The notes beneath the pieces were generated by a model. That model ran no database searches, was not told the origin of the DNA, and was given only the letters and a program-made list of their open reading frames with translations. A stretch of 64,000 nucleotides of DNA from CAZXWK01 sp964644675 (GTDB taxonomy: Bacteria > Actinomycetota > Coriobacteriia > Anaerosomatales > JAAXUF01), in assembly GCA_964644675.1 (NCBI GenBank), contig CAZXWK010000001.1, positions 62,001 through 126,000 of the forward strand. Reading direction: 5' to 3'. Within the stretch, counting starts at the first letter, position 1, and each line of letters starts with the position of its first letter. This document shows positions 1 to 8,907 of this stretch, piece by piece. A program made the position numbers and the translations under genes.

Positions 1-2
1 AG

Positions 3-47
3 AAGCTGCTCGTCGGGTACGCTCCCATCGTGAAGATCAAGCAGTAG
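3..47 (+). CDS. C-terminal tail of an unidentified upstream protein (partial)
   Basis: The first bases read in frame as the last 14 residues of a protein (ending APIVKIKQ) before a TAG stop at 45-47. The gene begins outside the window, and the tail is too short to name. It lies 9 bp before the pyrophosphatase start in the same direction, so the two are probably co-transcribed. Confidence 0.5.
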   Translation, partial: KLLVGYAPIVKIKQ

Positions 48-56
48 GGGGCGCTC

Positions 57-1685
57 GTGGGACCCATCCTCGTGTTCGGCCACAAGAATCCGGACAACGA
101 CTCCATCGCCTCGGCGGTGGCCTACGCGCATCTCAAGAACGTCACCGACCCCGAGAGCTTCTACGTGCCGGCGCGTCTCGGCCCGGTGCCCAAAGAGGCC
201 GAGTGGGTGTTCCGCCGCTTCGGCGTCGAGCTGCCCGACGAGGTCACCCACGTCCGCACACGCGTGCGCGACGTCATGACGCCCGACCCGGTCGTCATCG
301 GTGTCGACGAGCCCATGCTCGCCGCCGGGCTCCTCATGCGCGAGCGCGGCGTCCGTGCGCTTCCGGTGGTCGACGCCGAGGGCCGCGCGGCCGGACTCGT
401 CAGTGAGCGGCTCCTGGCCGAGCGCTACCTGCACGAGACCGGCATCGAGGGCTTCCGCCGGATGCCCGTCTCGGTAGGGCTCATCGCGCGTACGCTCGAG
501 GGCGAGCTGGTGTGCGGCGACCCGGACGCGCAGATCACCGGCGACGTGCTCGTCGCCGCGAACGAGCCGTCCACGCTGGTCGCGAGGCTCGCACCCGGCG
601 ACGTCGTCATCAGCGGCGACCGCCTGCGCACGCCGCCGCTCGCGCTCGAGGCCGGGATCGCGCTGCTCGTGGCGACGGGCGGCTTTCGGCCGTCCGACGA
701 CGTCGTCGAGCTCGCCCGTGCGCGCGGCGCGGCGCTCGTCTGCACCGAGCTCGACGCCTACATCGCGGCGCGCCGCATCTCGCTCGCGCACTCGGTCGGC
801 GACCTGGTCGACGACGAGGTCCCCACGGTCGGTCCCGAGACGCTGCTCTCCGAGGCCGCCGAGGACCTCATCTCGAGCGTGCACCGCGAGGCGGTCGTCA
901 CCGACGCCGAGAACCGCGTCATCGGCATCATCACCCGCACCGACGTCGCCCGCGGCACGCGCCGCCGCGTCGTGCTGGTCGACCACAACGAGAAGGGCCA
1001 GTCCGCCCCCGGCATCGAAGAGGCGACGGTCGTCGAGATCGTGGACCACCACCGCGTCGGCGACATCGAGAGCGCCGGCCCGATCCTCTTCCTCAACCTG
1101 CCGGTCGGCGCGACGGCGACCATCGTCGCCTCGCGCTTCGAGGAACTGGGCGTCGAGATCCCCAAGGGGATCGCGGCGGTGCTCCTCTCGGCGGTGTTGA
1201 CCGACACGGTGCTGCTCAAGTCGCCGACGACGACCGACACCGATCGGCGCGTCGCCGAGCGTCTCGCGGCGATGGTGGGCGTCGACGCGCTCGAGTTCGG
1301 GATGGAGGTCTTCCGCTCGCGCATGGAGGGCGAGGTCTTCAGCGCCGAGAAGGTCGTCGGCACCGACGCCAAGGAGTTCCACGTGGGCGACACGGTCGTC
1401 CTCGTCGCGCAGTACGAGACCGTCGACGTCGAGTCGGTCATGGGGCATGCGGGCGAGATCCGTGCGCAGATGGAGGCGGTCGCCTCCGCGAAGGGCTACG
1501 ACGCCGTGGTGCTCATGGTGACCGACATCGTGCGCGAGGGGAGCGAGATCCTCGCGGTGGGCGCGGTCCGTCCCGTCGAGCGCGCGCTGGGCATCGACCT
1601 GGCGGACGGCTCGGCGTGGATGCCGGGCGTGCTGTCGCGCAAGAAGCAGGTAGCCGCGCGGCTCGTCGACGCGGTCAGGGGCTGA
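57..1685 (+). CDS. ppaC: Manganese-dependent inorganic pyrophosphatase with CBS-DRTGG-CBS regulatory insert
   Basis: Family II (DHH) pyrophosphatase, which hydrolyses PPi to phosphate in the cytoplasm. The DHH domain opens with GHKNPDNDS (residues 8-16, metal ligands). It is interrupted at about 70-300 by a CBS motif (starting VRDVMTPDP), a DRTGG-type domain and a second CBS motif. It then resumes with LVDHNE and VDHHR, and ends with a DHHA2 domain. At 542 residues it has the length of CBS-PPases, in which adenine nucleotides binding the CBS pair control activity. The GTG start at 57 follows an AGGGGG ribosome site. The PAP2 gene follows after 1 bp, and the phosphate-uptake genes lie beyond. 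Confidence 0.9.
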   Translation: MGPILVFGHKNPDNDSIASAVAYAHLKNVTDPESFYVPARLGPVPKEAEWVFRRFGVELPDEVTHVRTRVRDVMTPDPVVIGVDEPMLAAGLLMRERGVRALPVVDAEGRAAGLVSERLLAERYLHETGIEGFRRMPVSVGLIARTLEGELVCGDPDAQITGDVLVAANEPSTLVARLAPGDVVISGDRLRTPPLALEAGIALLVATGGFRPSDDVVELARARGAALVCTELDAYIAARRISLAHSVGDLVDDEVPTVGPETLLSEAAEDLISSVHREAVVTDAENRVIGIITRTDVARGTRRRVVLVDHNEKGQSAPGIEEATVVEIVDHHRVGDIESAGPILFLNLPVGATATIVASRFEELGVEIPKGIAAVLLSAVLTDTVLLKSPTTTDTDRRVAERLAAMVGVDALEFGMEVFRSRMEGEVFSAEKVVGTDAKEFHVGDTVVLVAQYETVDVESVMGHAGEIRAQMEAVASAKGYDAVVLMVTDIVREGSEILAVGAVRPVERALGIDLADGSAWMPGVLSRKKQVAARLVDAVRG

Positions 1686-1686
1686 C

Positions 1687-2379
1687 GTGCCGGGCACGCC
1701 GACACCGACCGAGAGCTGGCGCCGCGACCCGGCGGCGGGCTGGATCGCGCTCGGCGGGCTGGGGGCTCTCGCGGCGTCCGCGTTCGTCGCGCTCGCGATC
1801 GTGGAGCTCGCGGTGCCCGCGGTCGGACGCTTCGACGCGATGCTCTCGGCGGTGGTCCGCGCGATGCAGAACCCGCTGCTGACGCGCTTCGCCGTCGCCT
1901 GCACGACCCTGGGGAGCACGTGGGTGATCGCGGGCGTCACCGTCGCGGTCGGCATCTGGCTCGCCACGCGCAGGGCGTGGGCGGGGCTGATCTACCTGCT
2001 CATGACGGTGCCGGTCGGCTGGTTCCTGGGCGACGTGCTCGCGAAGAACCTGATCCAGCGCGCGCGTCCGGTAGGTGTCGCCCTCATCGAGCTTCCCAAG
2101 AGCTACTCGTTGCCCAGCGGGCACGCGCTCGCGAGCCTCCTGCTGTACGCCGCGATCGTCGCGATCGTGATGATCGAGACCCCGCCGGGCCGACACGTGA
2201 AGCGCTGGGTGTTCGGGATCGCCGCGCTCGCCATCGTGCTGGTCGGCTGGTCGCGCGTCTACCTGGGCGTCCACTGGGCGGGCGACGTGCTCGCGGCATG
2301 GTTCTTCGGGCTTGCGTGGTGGGCACTCATGACCGCGATCTACTTCGGGTCCGTCCGCATGGAGGCCAAGCGGCCGTAG
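1687..2379 (+). CDS. PAP2-family membrane phosphatase
   Basis: Integral membrane phosphatidic-acid phosphatase type 2 protein of 230 residues with about six hydrophobic segments. The three catalytic signatures are all present in order: KNLIQRARP, PSGHA, and SRVYLGVHWAGD (the phosphohistidine and acid/base residues). Such enzymes dephosphorylate lipid phosphates or undecaprenyl pyrophosphate outside the membrane; the substrate cannot be read from the sequence. The GTG start lies 1 bp after the pyrophosphatase stop, so the two are likely co-expressed. It converges with the PhoR-like kinase gene, leaving only 31 bp between stops. Confidence 0.85.
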   Translation: MPGTPTPTESWRRDPAAGWIALGGLGALAASAFVALAIVELAVPAVGRFDAMLSAVVRAMQNPLLTRFAVACTTLGSTWVIAGVTVAVGIWLATRRAWAGLIYLLMTVPVGWFLGDVLAKNLIQRARPVGVALIELPKSYSLPSGHALASLLLYAAIVAIVMIETPPGRHVKRWVFGIAALAIVLVGWSRVYLGVHWAGDVLAAWFFGLAWWALMTAIYFGSVRMEAKRP

Positions 2380-2410
2380 GGCGCCCAGGCGCGGGCAGCG
2401 CCTCGTGCCG

Positions 2411-4168
2411 CTACACCGCGCGCGGAAGCGAGAGCGTGAACTCCGTCCCCGCTCCAACCTCCGAGGTCACCGAGACCGCGCCCCCGTTGCGCTCGACCAC
2501 GTGCTTGACGAGCGCCAGTCCCAGCCCGGTCCCGCCGCTGTCGCGACTCCGCGCCTGGTCGACGCGGTAGAAGCGCTCGAAGATGCGTGGCAGGTGCTCC
2601 GCCGAGATGCCGGGGCCCGTGTCGCTCACCTTCAGCCGCACGATCGACTCCGAGACCTTCACGCTCACCCGCACGCCACCGCTCTCGGTGTAGGCGATCG
2701 CGTTGTCCAGCAGGTTGTCGAGTGCGATCGCGAGGTCGGTTCGCTCGACCGCCACGAACACGTCGAGCCCCCGCACCGCCGAGAAGTCGACGTCGAGGTC
2801 GAGCCCCGCACGGCTCGCCGCCGCCCGGTGTCCCGTCACGGCCACGTCGAGCGCCTGTCGCACGTCGGTCACGGCGCCCGGCGCGGGCGTGCCTTCGAGC
2901 CGGGAGAGGTCGAGCAGGTCGCCGACCAGCCGCTTGAGACGCGAGGCCTCGGCCTCGATCTGGCGCGAGAACGCGAGCGACTGCTCGACGTCGCCGTCGG
3001 CTGCGGCGTGGCCCGCGGACTCGGCGAGCAGCTGGATGCCGGCGACCGGCGTCTTGAGCTCGTGGCTCGCATTGGCGACGAAGTCGCGCCTGACCCGGTC
3101 GAGGCGCGCGAGTTCGGTTACGTCCGAGACGACCACGAGCGTCCGTCCCTCGCCCCGCGCGTCGTCGAGCGGGACCAGGACGACGCGCAGGGTGCGGCCG
3201 AGCGGGTCCGGTGGCAGCTCCGCCGCGAAGCCGGTCTTCTCGGCAAGGTGGTCGAGGATCTGCGCGGCGAGTGATTCGGGGAGCCCGAGGCGCTCGAGGC
3301 GCGTGTCGCGCCAGCCGGCGCGGGGTGCGCGGAACATGCGGCCCGCCGCGCTGTTCGCGTAGCGGACCACGTCGCCCTCGAGGAGCAGGACCGTGTCCGA
3401 CAGGCCGTCCAGCGCGGTCCTCAGCGTCCGCTGCTCGGTCTCCAACGCCGAGAGACGCGACTGCATCTGCGATCGCAGTCCGGTGAGGGCCGCGGCGAGG
3501 TCGGCGAGGTCGGCGGGGACTTCGGGAACCGGCGTCGTCAGGTCGCCGGCGGCCATGCGCTCGGCGGTCGAGGTGAGTTCGGCGATCGGGCGCGCAGCCG
3601 CCCCGCTCGCCCAGGTCGCGATGATCCCCGCGAACACGACCGCCGCGATCAGGAGCGCCAGTCCCACCCGGCGAGAGGTCTGCGCGATCGCCCCTACCGT
3701 CGACAGCGGTTGCGCGGCGCGGACCGCGACTCGCGCGCCGTCGAGCTGGGCCGGCACGGCCACGTAGAGCTCTTCGACGCCGTCGTTCTTCGAGACGCGC
3801 CGAGCGGTGCCCACGCGACCCTCGAGCGCGGCTGCCACCTCGGGCCGTCCGGCGTGGTTGTCCATGGTCGCGGGCGAGTTCGCCGAGTCGGCGAGAACCG
3901 CCCCGTCCGCCGAGACGATCGTCAGCCGCACGTCGGTCTTCTCGACGATGCGCTTGGCGACGACCTGAGGGGACTCGGTCGTCTCGGCGGCGTAGAGGGC
4001 GGCCGACTGCGCGACCGCGCCGAGGTTGCGCTGTTGCTGCTCGATGACGGCGCGCGTGAGCGGGCCGTAGAGCGACCAGAGCCACGCGGCGGCGAAGACC
4101 GCACCCACCAGCACGTACCCGATGATGAGGCGGGCACGGTAGGAGTCGGCGATGCGCGCGATCCGCAT
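2411..4168 (-). CDS. phoR: PhoR-like membrane sensor histidine kinase
   Basis: Sensor kinase of 585 residues, expected to phosphorylate the response regulator next to it. TM helices lie at about 14-35 and 176-197 around an extracytoplasmic loop. A HAMP segment, a PAS-like domain (about 265-360), a HisKA box with His369 in ASHELKTP, and a HATPase domain with N (LDNLLDNAIAYT), DTGPGIS and GTGLGLALV motifs follow. The ATG overlaps the regulator's stop (TGATG), so translation is coupled. The PAS-containing layout and the divergent pstSCAB operon support a phosphate-starvation role. Function is inferred from context; VicK/ResE-like kinases share this architecture. Confidence 0.82.
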   Translation of the reverse strand: MRIARIADSYRARLIIGYVLVGAVFAAAWLWSLYGPLTRAVIEQQQRNLGAVAQSAALYAAETTESPQVVAKRIVEKTDVRLTIVSADGAVLADSANSPATMDNHAGRPEVAAALEGRVGTARRVSKNDGVEELYVAVPAQLDGARVAVRAAQPLSTVGAIAQTSRRVGLALLIAAVVFAGIIATWASGAAARPIAELTSTAERMAAGDLTTPVPEVPADLADLAAALTGLRSQMQSRLSALETEQRTLRTALDGLSDTVLLLEGDVVRYANSAAGRMFRAPRAGWRDTRLERLGLPESLAAQILDHLAEKTGFAAELPPDPLGRTLRVVLVPLDDARGEGRTLVVVSDVTELARLDRVRRDFVANASHELKTPVAGIQLLAESAGHAAADGDVEQSLAFSRQIEAEASRLKRLVGDLLDLSRLEGTPAPGAVTDVRQALDVAVTGHRAAASRAGLDLDVDFSAVRGLDVFVAVERTDLAIALDNLLDNAIAYTESGGVRVSVKVSESIVRLKVSDTGPGISAEHLPRIFERFYRVDQARSRDSGGTGLGLALVKHVVERNGGAVSVTSEVGAGTEFTLSLPRAV

Positions 4169-4896
4169 CAGTCGGCGTCCGGTTCGCGGAGCGCGGCTTC
4201 GGACTTCAGGACCGGCTCGAAGCGGTAGCCCATGCCGTGCACGGTGTGGACGTACAGGTACTCCGACGGGTCCTCGATCGCCTGGCGAACTCGCCGGATG
4301 TGGACGTCGATCGTGCGCGAGGACGGCAGGTGCTCGTAGCCCCACACCTCTTCCGCGAGCAGTTGACGCGTGGCGAGCTGGCCTTCTCGGCGCGCGAGAG
4401 AGAGCAGGAGCTGGAACTCCTTGAGGCGCAGCTTGACCGGCGCGCCCGCCACCGAGGCCCGGAAGCTTCGCGGCTCGAGAACCAGGTCGCCCACCTCGAT
4501 ACGGGTGTCGTCGGCGAGGGTCTCCTTGGTCCGCACGCGGCGCAGGTTCGCGCGAACGCGCGCGAGCAGCTCTTCCATGGAGAACGGCTTGGTGATGTAG
4601 TCGTCGGCCCCGGCGTCCAGCCCGCGAACCTTGTCGCGCTCGGTGTCGAGCGCGGTGACCATGACGATGGCGGTCTCCTTGTCCTCGGCGCGCAGCCGCT
4701 CGGCGATCTGGTAGCCGTCCATCGTGGGCAGCATGAGGTCCAGAAGCACCAGGTCGGGCCGCACCGTCTCGGCGGCCGCCAGCGCGTCGCCGCCGTCCGC
4801 GACGGCATGCACCGTGAAGCCCGCTCGCTTGAGAGCGTACTCCACCGTCTGCCTGATGATCGGGTCGTCCTCGACCACGAGGATCGTAGCCATCAT
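4168..4896 (-). CDS. phoB: PhoB/PhoP-like response regulator (OmpR family)
   Basis: Two-domain regulator of 242 residues. The receiver domain has the acidic pair EDD (9-11), the phospho-acceptor Asp53 (LLDLMLP) and the conserved Lys in ITKPFS. The C-terminal winged helix has the typical VWGYEHLPSSRTIDVHIRR recognition region. I place the start at the ATG ATG pair (4896 or 4893), preceded by GGAGAGG, rather than at an upstream codon that would add about 25 residues unlike the family. It is transcribed divergently from pstS, with phosphate-box-like repeats between them, and is its likely activator. Confidence 0.85.
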   Translation of the reverse strand: MMATILVVEDDPIIRQTVEYALKRAGFTVHAVADGGDALAAAETVRPDLVLLDLMLPTMDGYQIAERLRAEDKETAIVMVTALDTERDKVRGLDAGADDYITKPFSMEELLARVRANLRRVRTKETLADDTRIEVGDLVLEPRSFRASVAGAPVKLRLKEFQLLLSLARREGQLATRQLLAEEVWGYEHLPSSRTIDVHIRRVRQAIEDPSEYLYVHTVHGMGYRFEPVLKSEAALREPDAD

Positions 4897-4965
4897 GTGC
4901 GCCTCTCCGAGAAGGGTGCCGTTCGCGTGCCCATGATGGCACCCGCGACGCGTCCCGACGAGCGA

Positions 4966-5005
4966 TTTCACGAACAGTTAACACACGTGTTTCGGAGTTT
5001 ACTTC
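4966..5005 (+). promoter_or_regulatory. Pho-box-like array of four 11-bp repeats
   Basis: Four T/C-rich heptamers begin exactly 11 bp apart: TTTCACG (4966), GTTAACA (4977), TGTTTCG (4988) and TTACTTC (4999). Each is followed by a 4-bp spacer. This matches the 7+4 helical spacing of PhoB/PhoP binding sites, although the individual units are degenerate. A weak -10 (TAGCAT, about 5035) lies downstream, before pstS. The array sits between the phoB-like gene and pstS and could serve both. Confidence 0.5.
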
Positions 5006-5096
5006 GGTGCAACCACTCGTTGCTCGACCGCCCATAGCATTTCCCTCGGCGGTATCGCCGCCAAAACGTCGTCAATTCCTGGACAGGGGAGTGATC

Positions 5097-5990
5097 GTGA
5101 AAGCATCGAAGTGGCTGGTGGTCCTCGGCCTCGCCGCCGCCGTGGTCGGCGCGCTGGCGCTGACGGGCTGCGGACCTGCCGGCAGCGACCAGGGTTCGAG
5201 CACCGAGTCGTCCTCGGGCAGCGAGCTGACCGGCACGATCAACGTGGCCGGCTCGGACACGATGGTCAATCTCGCGCAGGCCTGGGCCGAGAAGTTCAAT
5301 GAGGCGAACCCGGGCGTGCAGATCACCGTCAAGGGCGGCGGTTCGGGCAACGGCATCGCCGCGCTCATCAACAAGACCGTCGACTTCGCCGACGCGTCGC
5401 GTGAGATGAAGGACGAGGAGAAGTCGGCCGCCTCGGCGGCAGGCGTCGATCCCGTCGAGACCGAGGTCGCCCGTGATGGCGTCGTCATCATCGTGAACAA
5501 GCAAAACGCCGTCGCCGCACTCACCAAGGAGCAGCTCGGCAAGATCTACGCGGGCGAGCTCACCAACTGGAAGGACGTCGGCGGTGCCGACGCCGCGATC
5601 GTGCTGCTCGGCCGCGACACCTCGTCAGGCACCTACGGCTTCGTCAAAGACGAGGTGCTCGGCAAGCTCCCCAACAAGCCGGAGTACGCCAAGGAGATGC
5701 GCAACTTGCAGTCCTCGCAGGCGATCGTCGACGAGGTCGGCAAGAACCCGAACGCGATCGGCTACGTCGGCTTGGGCTACGAGAACGCGACGATCAAGCC
5801 GGTCTCGATCGACGGCACCCAGGCCTCGGTCGAGAGCGTGCTCGACGGCAGCTACGCACTGAGCCGCGGCCTGCTGATGTACAGCGATGGTCAGCCTGAC
5901 GGCGCCAAGAAGGCGTACCTGGACTGGATCCTGGGTCCCGAGGGTCAGAAGCTGGTCGAGGAGCAGGGCTTCGTGCCCCTCGCCAAGTAG
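5097..5990 (+). CDS. pstS: Phosphate-binding lipoprotein PstS
   Basis: Periplasm-side phosphate receptor of the Pst ABC importer, 297 residues. A short signal peptide ends in the lipobox LALTGC (Cys25), so the mature protein is lipid-anchored. Family hallmarks follow: INVAGSDTM, GGGSGNGI, ADASREM and GRDTSSGT, which form the phosphate-binding loops. The GTG start at 5097 has AGGGGAG five bases upstream; an earlier in-frame GTG at 5007 would add an implausible leader before the signal peptide and would overlap the likely promoter. First gene of pstSCAB. Confidence 0.92.
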   Translation: MKASKWLVVLGLAAAVVGALALTGCGPAGSDQGSSTESSSGSELTGTINVAGSDTMVNLAQAWAEKFNEANPGVQITVKGGGSGNGIAALINKTVDFADASREMKDEEKSAASAAGVDPVETEVARDGVVIIVNKQNAVAALTKEQLGKIYAGELTNWKDVGGADAAIVLLGRDTSSGTYGFVKDEVLGKLPNKPEYAKEMRNLQSSQAIVDEVGKNPNAIGYVGLGYENATIKPVSIDGTQASVESVLDGSYALSRGLLMYSDGQPDGAKKAYLDWILGPEGQKLVEEQGFVPLAK

Positions 5991-6005
5991 CGACGGAGTA
6001 GATAC

Positions 6006-6932
6006 GTGATAGAGCCGTCGCACTCGCGCACGGCGCGCAAGGGCCGCCCGGCATTCAGCCGGGCGGCCGACGCCGTCGCAAGGAACCTCATATGGGTATG
6101 CGGCTGGGTGGCCATCGTCATCCTCGCCGCCATCTTCGGCTTCCTCGTGCTCAACTCGTGGAAGGCGATCCAGTCGCAGGGCCTGTGGAACATGATCACC
6201 GGGACCGACTGGTACCCGGTCTCGACGCCGCCGTCCTACGGCTTCCTCCCCGCCGAGGTCGGCTCGCTCTGGGTCACCGGGGTCGCCCTGCTGCTGGCCG
6301 TGCCGATCGCAATCGGTGCGGCCGTCTACCTGTCGGAGTTCGCGACAGGGCGCCCCAAGGAGCTCATGAAGTCGGTGGTCGAGTTCATGGCCGCCGTTCC
6401 GTCGGTCGTGCTCGGACTGCTGGGGCTGGCGTACCTCTCGCCGCTCGTGGCCAGCGTGTTCGGCCTGGACTCTGGCCTGACCGCGTTGACCGCGGGCCTG
6501 GTGGTCGGCGTCATGACACTGCCGACCATCATCTCGATCGCCGAGGACGCGCTGCACAACGTGCCGTTCGACCTGCGGCAGGGGTCGCTCGCCCTGGGCA
6601 ACACGCGGTGGCAGACGACGTACAAGGTGACCATCCCGGCGGCATCATCCGGCATCTTCGCCGCCGTGATGCTGGGCCTCGGCCGCGCGATCGGGGAGAC
6701 GATGGTCGTGCTCATGCTCGCGGGCAACTCGGGCGTCGTCATCACCTCGCCGCTCGAGGCTGCGCGTACGCTCACCGGCACGATCGCGCAGGAGATGGGC
6801 GAGGTCGTTCGTGGCGGGGAGCACTACTCCGTGCTCTTCACGATGGGACTCGTGCTCTTCGCGATCACGTTCGCGGTCAACCTCGCGGCCGACCTGGTGC
6901 TCGAGCGCCAGCGGAAGCGGTGGCGCCGATGA
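6006..6932 (+). CDS. pstC: Phosphate ABC transporter permease PstC
   Basis: Membrane permease of the Pst importer, 308 residues. It has six predicted TM helices, a large loop after TM1 (TGTDWYPVSTPPSYGFLP) and the binding-protein-dependent permease signature near SLALGNTRWQT. The GTG start is 15 bp after pstS with a GGAG site. Its stop overlaps the pstA start by 4 bp (ATGA). Confidence 0.92.
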   Translation: MIEPSHSRTARKGRPAFSRAADAVARNLIWVCGWVAIVILAAIFGFLVLNSWKAIQSQGLWNMITGTDWYPVSTPPSYGFLPAEVGSLWVTGVALLLAVPIAIGAAVYLSEFATGRPKELMKSVVEFMAAVPSVVLGLLGLAYLSPLVASVFGLDSGLTALTAGLVVGVMTLPTIISIAEDALHNVPFDLRQGSLALGNTRWQTTYKVTIPAASSGIFAAVMLGLGRAIGETMVVLMLAGNSGVVITSPLEAARTLTGTIAQEMGEVVRGGEHYSVLFTMGLVLFAITFAVNLAADLVLERQRKRWRR

Positions 6933-7804
6933 CCGATCGACGGATGAGCCACGCTCGCGTCCGCCGGGCGCGCATGGTCGAGCAGGTCGCGAAGGTGGTC
7001 ACGGGTGCGTGCCTCCTGTTCGCGGTGGGCGCCACCGTGGCGATCATCGCCCTCATCATCTACCGGGGCCTGCCGTCGATCTCGCTCGAGTTCATCTTCG
7101 GCATGCCCCGGAAGAACATGACGGCGGGCGGCATCTGGCCGGCGATCTATGGGACGATCCTGCTCACCCTGGGCACCGCGCTCTTCGCGCTGCCGCTCGG
7201 CGTCGGTGCGGGCGTCTACCTCGCCGAGTACGCGCGGCGCGGCGCCGGCACGCGCGTGATCCGGCTCTCGATCCAGAACATGGCCGGCGTGCCTTCGATC
7301 GTCTACGGGCTCTTCGGCCTCTCGGCGTTCGTGATCGTCATGCGCTACGGCGTCTCGCTGCTCGCCGGCTCGCTCACCCTCGCCTGTCTGACGCTGCCCG
7401 TGATCATCGCGGCGACGGAGGAGTCACTGCGCCAGGTGCCGCAGGACCTGCGGCAGGCGTCGCTCGCGCTCGGTGCGACCAAGCTGCGCACGATCACGCG
7501 GGTGGTGCTCCCGGCTGCGGCCCCGGGCATCGTGACCGGCTCGATCCTCGGCCTGTCACGGGCGGCGGGCGAGACGGCTCCCATCATCCTCACCGCCGCG
7601 GCGTTCTACGCGCCGATGCCGCGGTCACCGTTCGACCAGGTCATGGCGCTGCCGTACCACCTCTACATCATGGCCACTCAGGCGGTCAGGCCGTCTCCCG
7701 CGATCATCTGGGGCACGGCCCTCGTCCTCGTCGCCGGGGTCACGACCGCGGGGGTCCTCGCGGCGACCTGGCGTTCTCGGCAAAGGAGCAAGATCAGATG
7801 GTAG
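6929..7804 (+). CDS. pstA: Phosphate ABC transporter permease PstA
   Basis: Second permease subunit, 291 residues, pairing with PstC. A basic N-terminus (MTDRRMSHARVRRAR) precedes six hydrophobic segments, and the EAA-type loop reads ASLALGATKLRT. The ATG lies inside the end of pstC, and the gene ends inside the start of pstB, so all three are translationally coupled. An AAGGAG site for pstB lies in the last codons. Confidence 0.92.
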   Translation: MTDRRMSHARVRRARMVEQVAKVVTGACLLFAVGATVAIIALIIYRGLPSISLEFIFGMPRKNMTAGGIWPAIYGTILLTLGTALFALPLGVGAGVYLAEYARRGAGTRVIRLSIQNMAGVPSIVYGLFGLSAFVIVMRYGVSLLAGSLTLACLTLPVIIAATEESLRQVPQDLRQASLALGATKLRTITRVVLPAAAPGIVTGSILGLSRAAGETAPIILTAAAFYAPMPRSPFDQVMALPYHLYIMATQAVRPSPAIIWGTALVLVAGVTTAGVLAATWRSRQRSKIRW

Positions 7805-8592
7805 GTTCCGCGAGCAGCGCGACCGGCACGTTCGACCTCCACGACGTGTCGGTCACGTATGGGAAGGAAACGGCGATCGCCGGTGTCGACCTGCACATCC
7901 CCCCGCAGGCGGTCACGGCGCTCATCGGGCCGTCAGGGTGCGGCAAGTCCACGCTCCTGCGCTGCCTCAACCGCATGAACGACGAGCTCGGCAGCGTGAC
8001 GGTCGGCGGTCGCGTGCTGCTCGACGGTGAGGACATCAACAGCGGCAAGGTGGATCCCGTCGAATTGAGGATGCGGGTCGGCATGGTGTTCCAGCGGCCC
8101 AATCCATTCCCGATGACGATCTACGAGAACGTCACGTACGGGCCCCGGACGCAAGGCATCCGCAAGCGCGCCGAGCTCGATGCGATCGTCGAGGAGTCGC
8201 TGACCCGGGCTGCGTTGTGGACCGAGGTCAAGGGAGTGCTCAAGAAGCACGCGTTCGAGCTCTCGGGCGGTCAGCAGCAGCGGCTGTGCATCGCCCGGGC
8301 CCTGGCGACCCGGCCCGAGGTCCTGCTCATGGATGAGCCGGCCTCAGCGCTCGACCCGATCTCGACTCAGCAGATCGAGGACACCATCGCAGAACTCAAG
8401 AGTTCGGTCACGATCGTGATCGTCACCCACAACATGCAGCAGGCCGCTCGCATCTCCGACCAGACCGCGTTCATGCTGCGCGAGTCGATGGACGCCCCCG
8501 CACAGCTCGTCGAGGTCGGGGACACCAAGACGATGTTCATGACGCCCGCCGATACGCGCACCGAGGCCTATATCACGGGCCGCTTCGGCTAG
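7798..8592 (+). CDS. pstB: Phosphate ABC transporter ATPase PstB
   Basis: Cytoplasmic ATPase powering phosphate import, 264 residues. Walker A is GPSGCGKST (44-52), the signature is LSGGQQQRL, Walker B is VLLMDEP followed by ASALDP, and the switch His is in VTHN. It overlaps pstA by 7 bp. It is the last gene of the operon: no phoU follows, although phoU usually does in bacterial pst loci. A strong inverted repeat lies 54 bp downstream. Confidence 0.94.
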   Translation: MVGSASSATGTFDLHDVSVTYGKETAIAGVDLHIPPQAVTALIGPSGCGKSTLLRCLNRMNDELGSVTVGGRVLLDGEDINSGKVDPVELRMRVGMVFQRPNPFPMTIYENVTYGPRTQGIRKRAELDAIVEESLTRAALWTEVKGVLKKHAFELSGGQQQRLCIARALATRPEVLLMDEPASALDPISTQQIEDTIAELKSSVTIVIVTHNMQQAARISDQTAFMLRESMDAPAQLVEVGDTKTMFMTPADTRTEAYITGRFG

Positions 8593-8645
8593 GACCGGGC
8601 TGCCGCGACGGGTAGGCCCGGGCGGGAGACCTTCAGAGAAAAGCG

Positions 8646-8679
8646 CAGGACGCGCCCGAGGGGGGTAGGGCGCGTCCTG
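8646..8679 (+). terminator. Inverted repeat terminator after pstSCAB
   Basis: A perfect 12-bp stem (CAGGACGCGCCC / GGGCGCGTCCTG) encloses a 10-base loop. There is no U-tract, as is common for strong GC stems at actinobacterial operon ends. Confidence 0.7.
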
Positions 8680-8817
8680 TCATGTTCGAGGGGCGTTTCC
8701 CACCTGAGGGGGGAGGGGTTGGCGGGTCGCCCAGCTCTCGGCAAGGGAAAAGCAACGGGTATGCCAGATTGGGTAGCCCTAGGGTCGAACTGTATGAAGG
8801 TTACGTGAACTGAGTAT

Positions 8818-8907
8818 GGAGGGCGACGCGAAGTCAGCCGGAAGTGCATACCGGTGGGTAACACTGTGAGCAGGCCAGTGTAGCTGGCCGACTTGTCTGC
8901 GCCCCCC
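8818..8907 (+). ncRNA. Candidate structured RNA or leader element, class unknown
   Basis: Within the roughly 400-bp gap between pstB and the acetyltransferase gene, bases 8818-8835 pair with 8890-8907 (13 of 18 Watson-Crick pairs). This closes a junction that contains a perfect hairpin, GGCCAG (8873-8878) / CTGGCC (8884-8889). A mutually exclusive hairpin, ACACTG (8861-8866) / CAGTGT (8876-8881), overlaps it, suggesting two states. Part of the interior (GACGCGAAG... CCGG... CCGG..GGTAAC) recalls the P3 side of c-di-GMP-I aptamers, but the 5' half does not fit. I see no start codon or SD inside. It could be a cis-regulator of the acetyltransferase-nhaA pair or a small RNA. Confidence 0.35.

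Noticed and set aside
8786..8870. Assignment of the leader RNA as a c-di-GMP-I riboswitch
   Set aside because: Only the P3-like block matches. The GCAAACC-type 5' strand, the tetraloop P2 and the closing strand are not recognisable, so I list it as unclassified.
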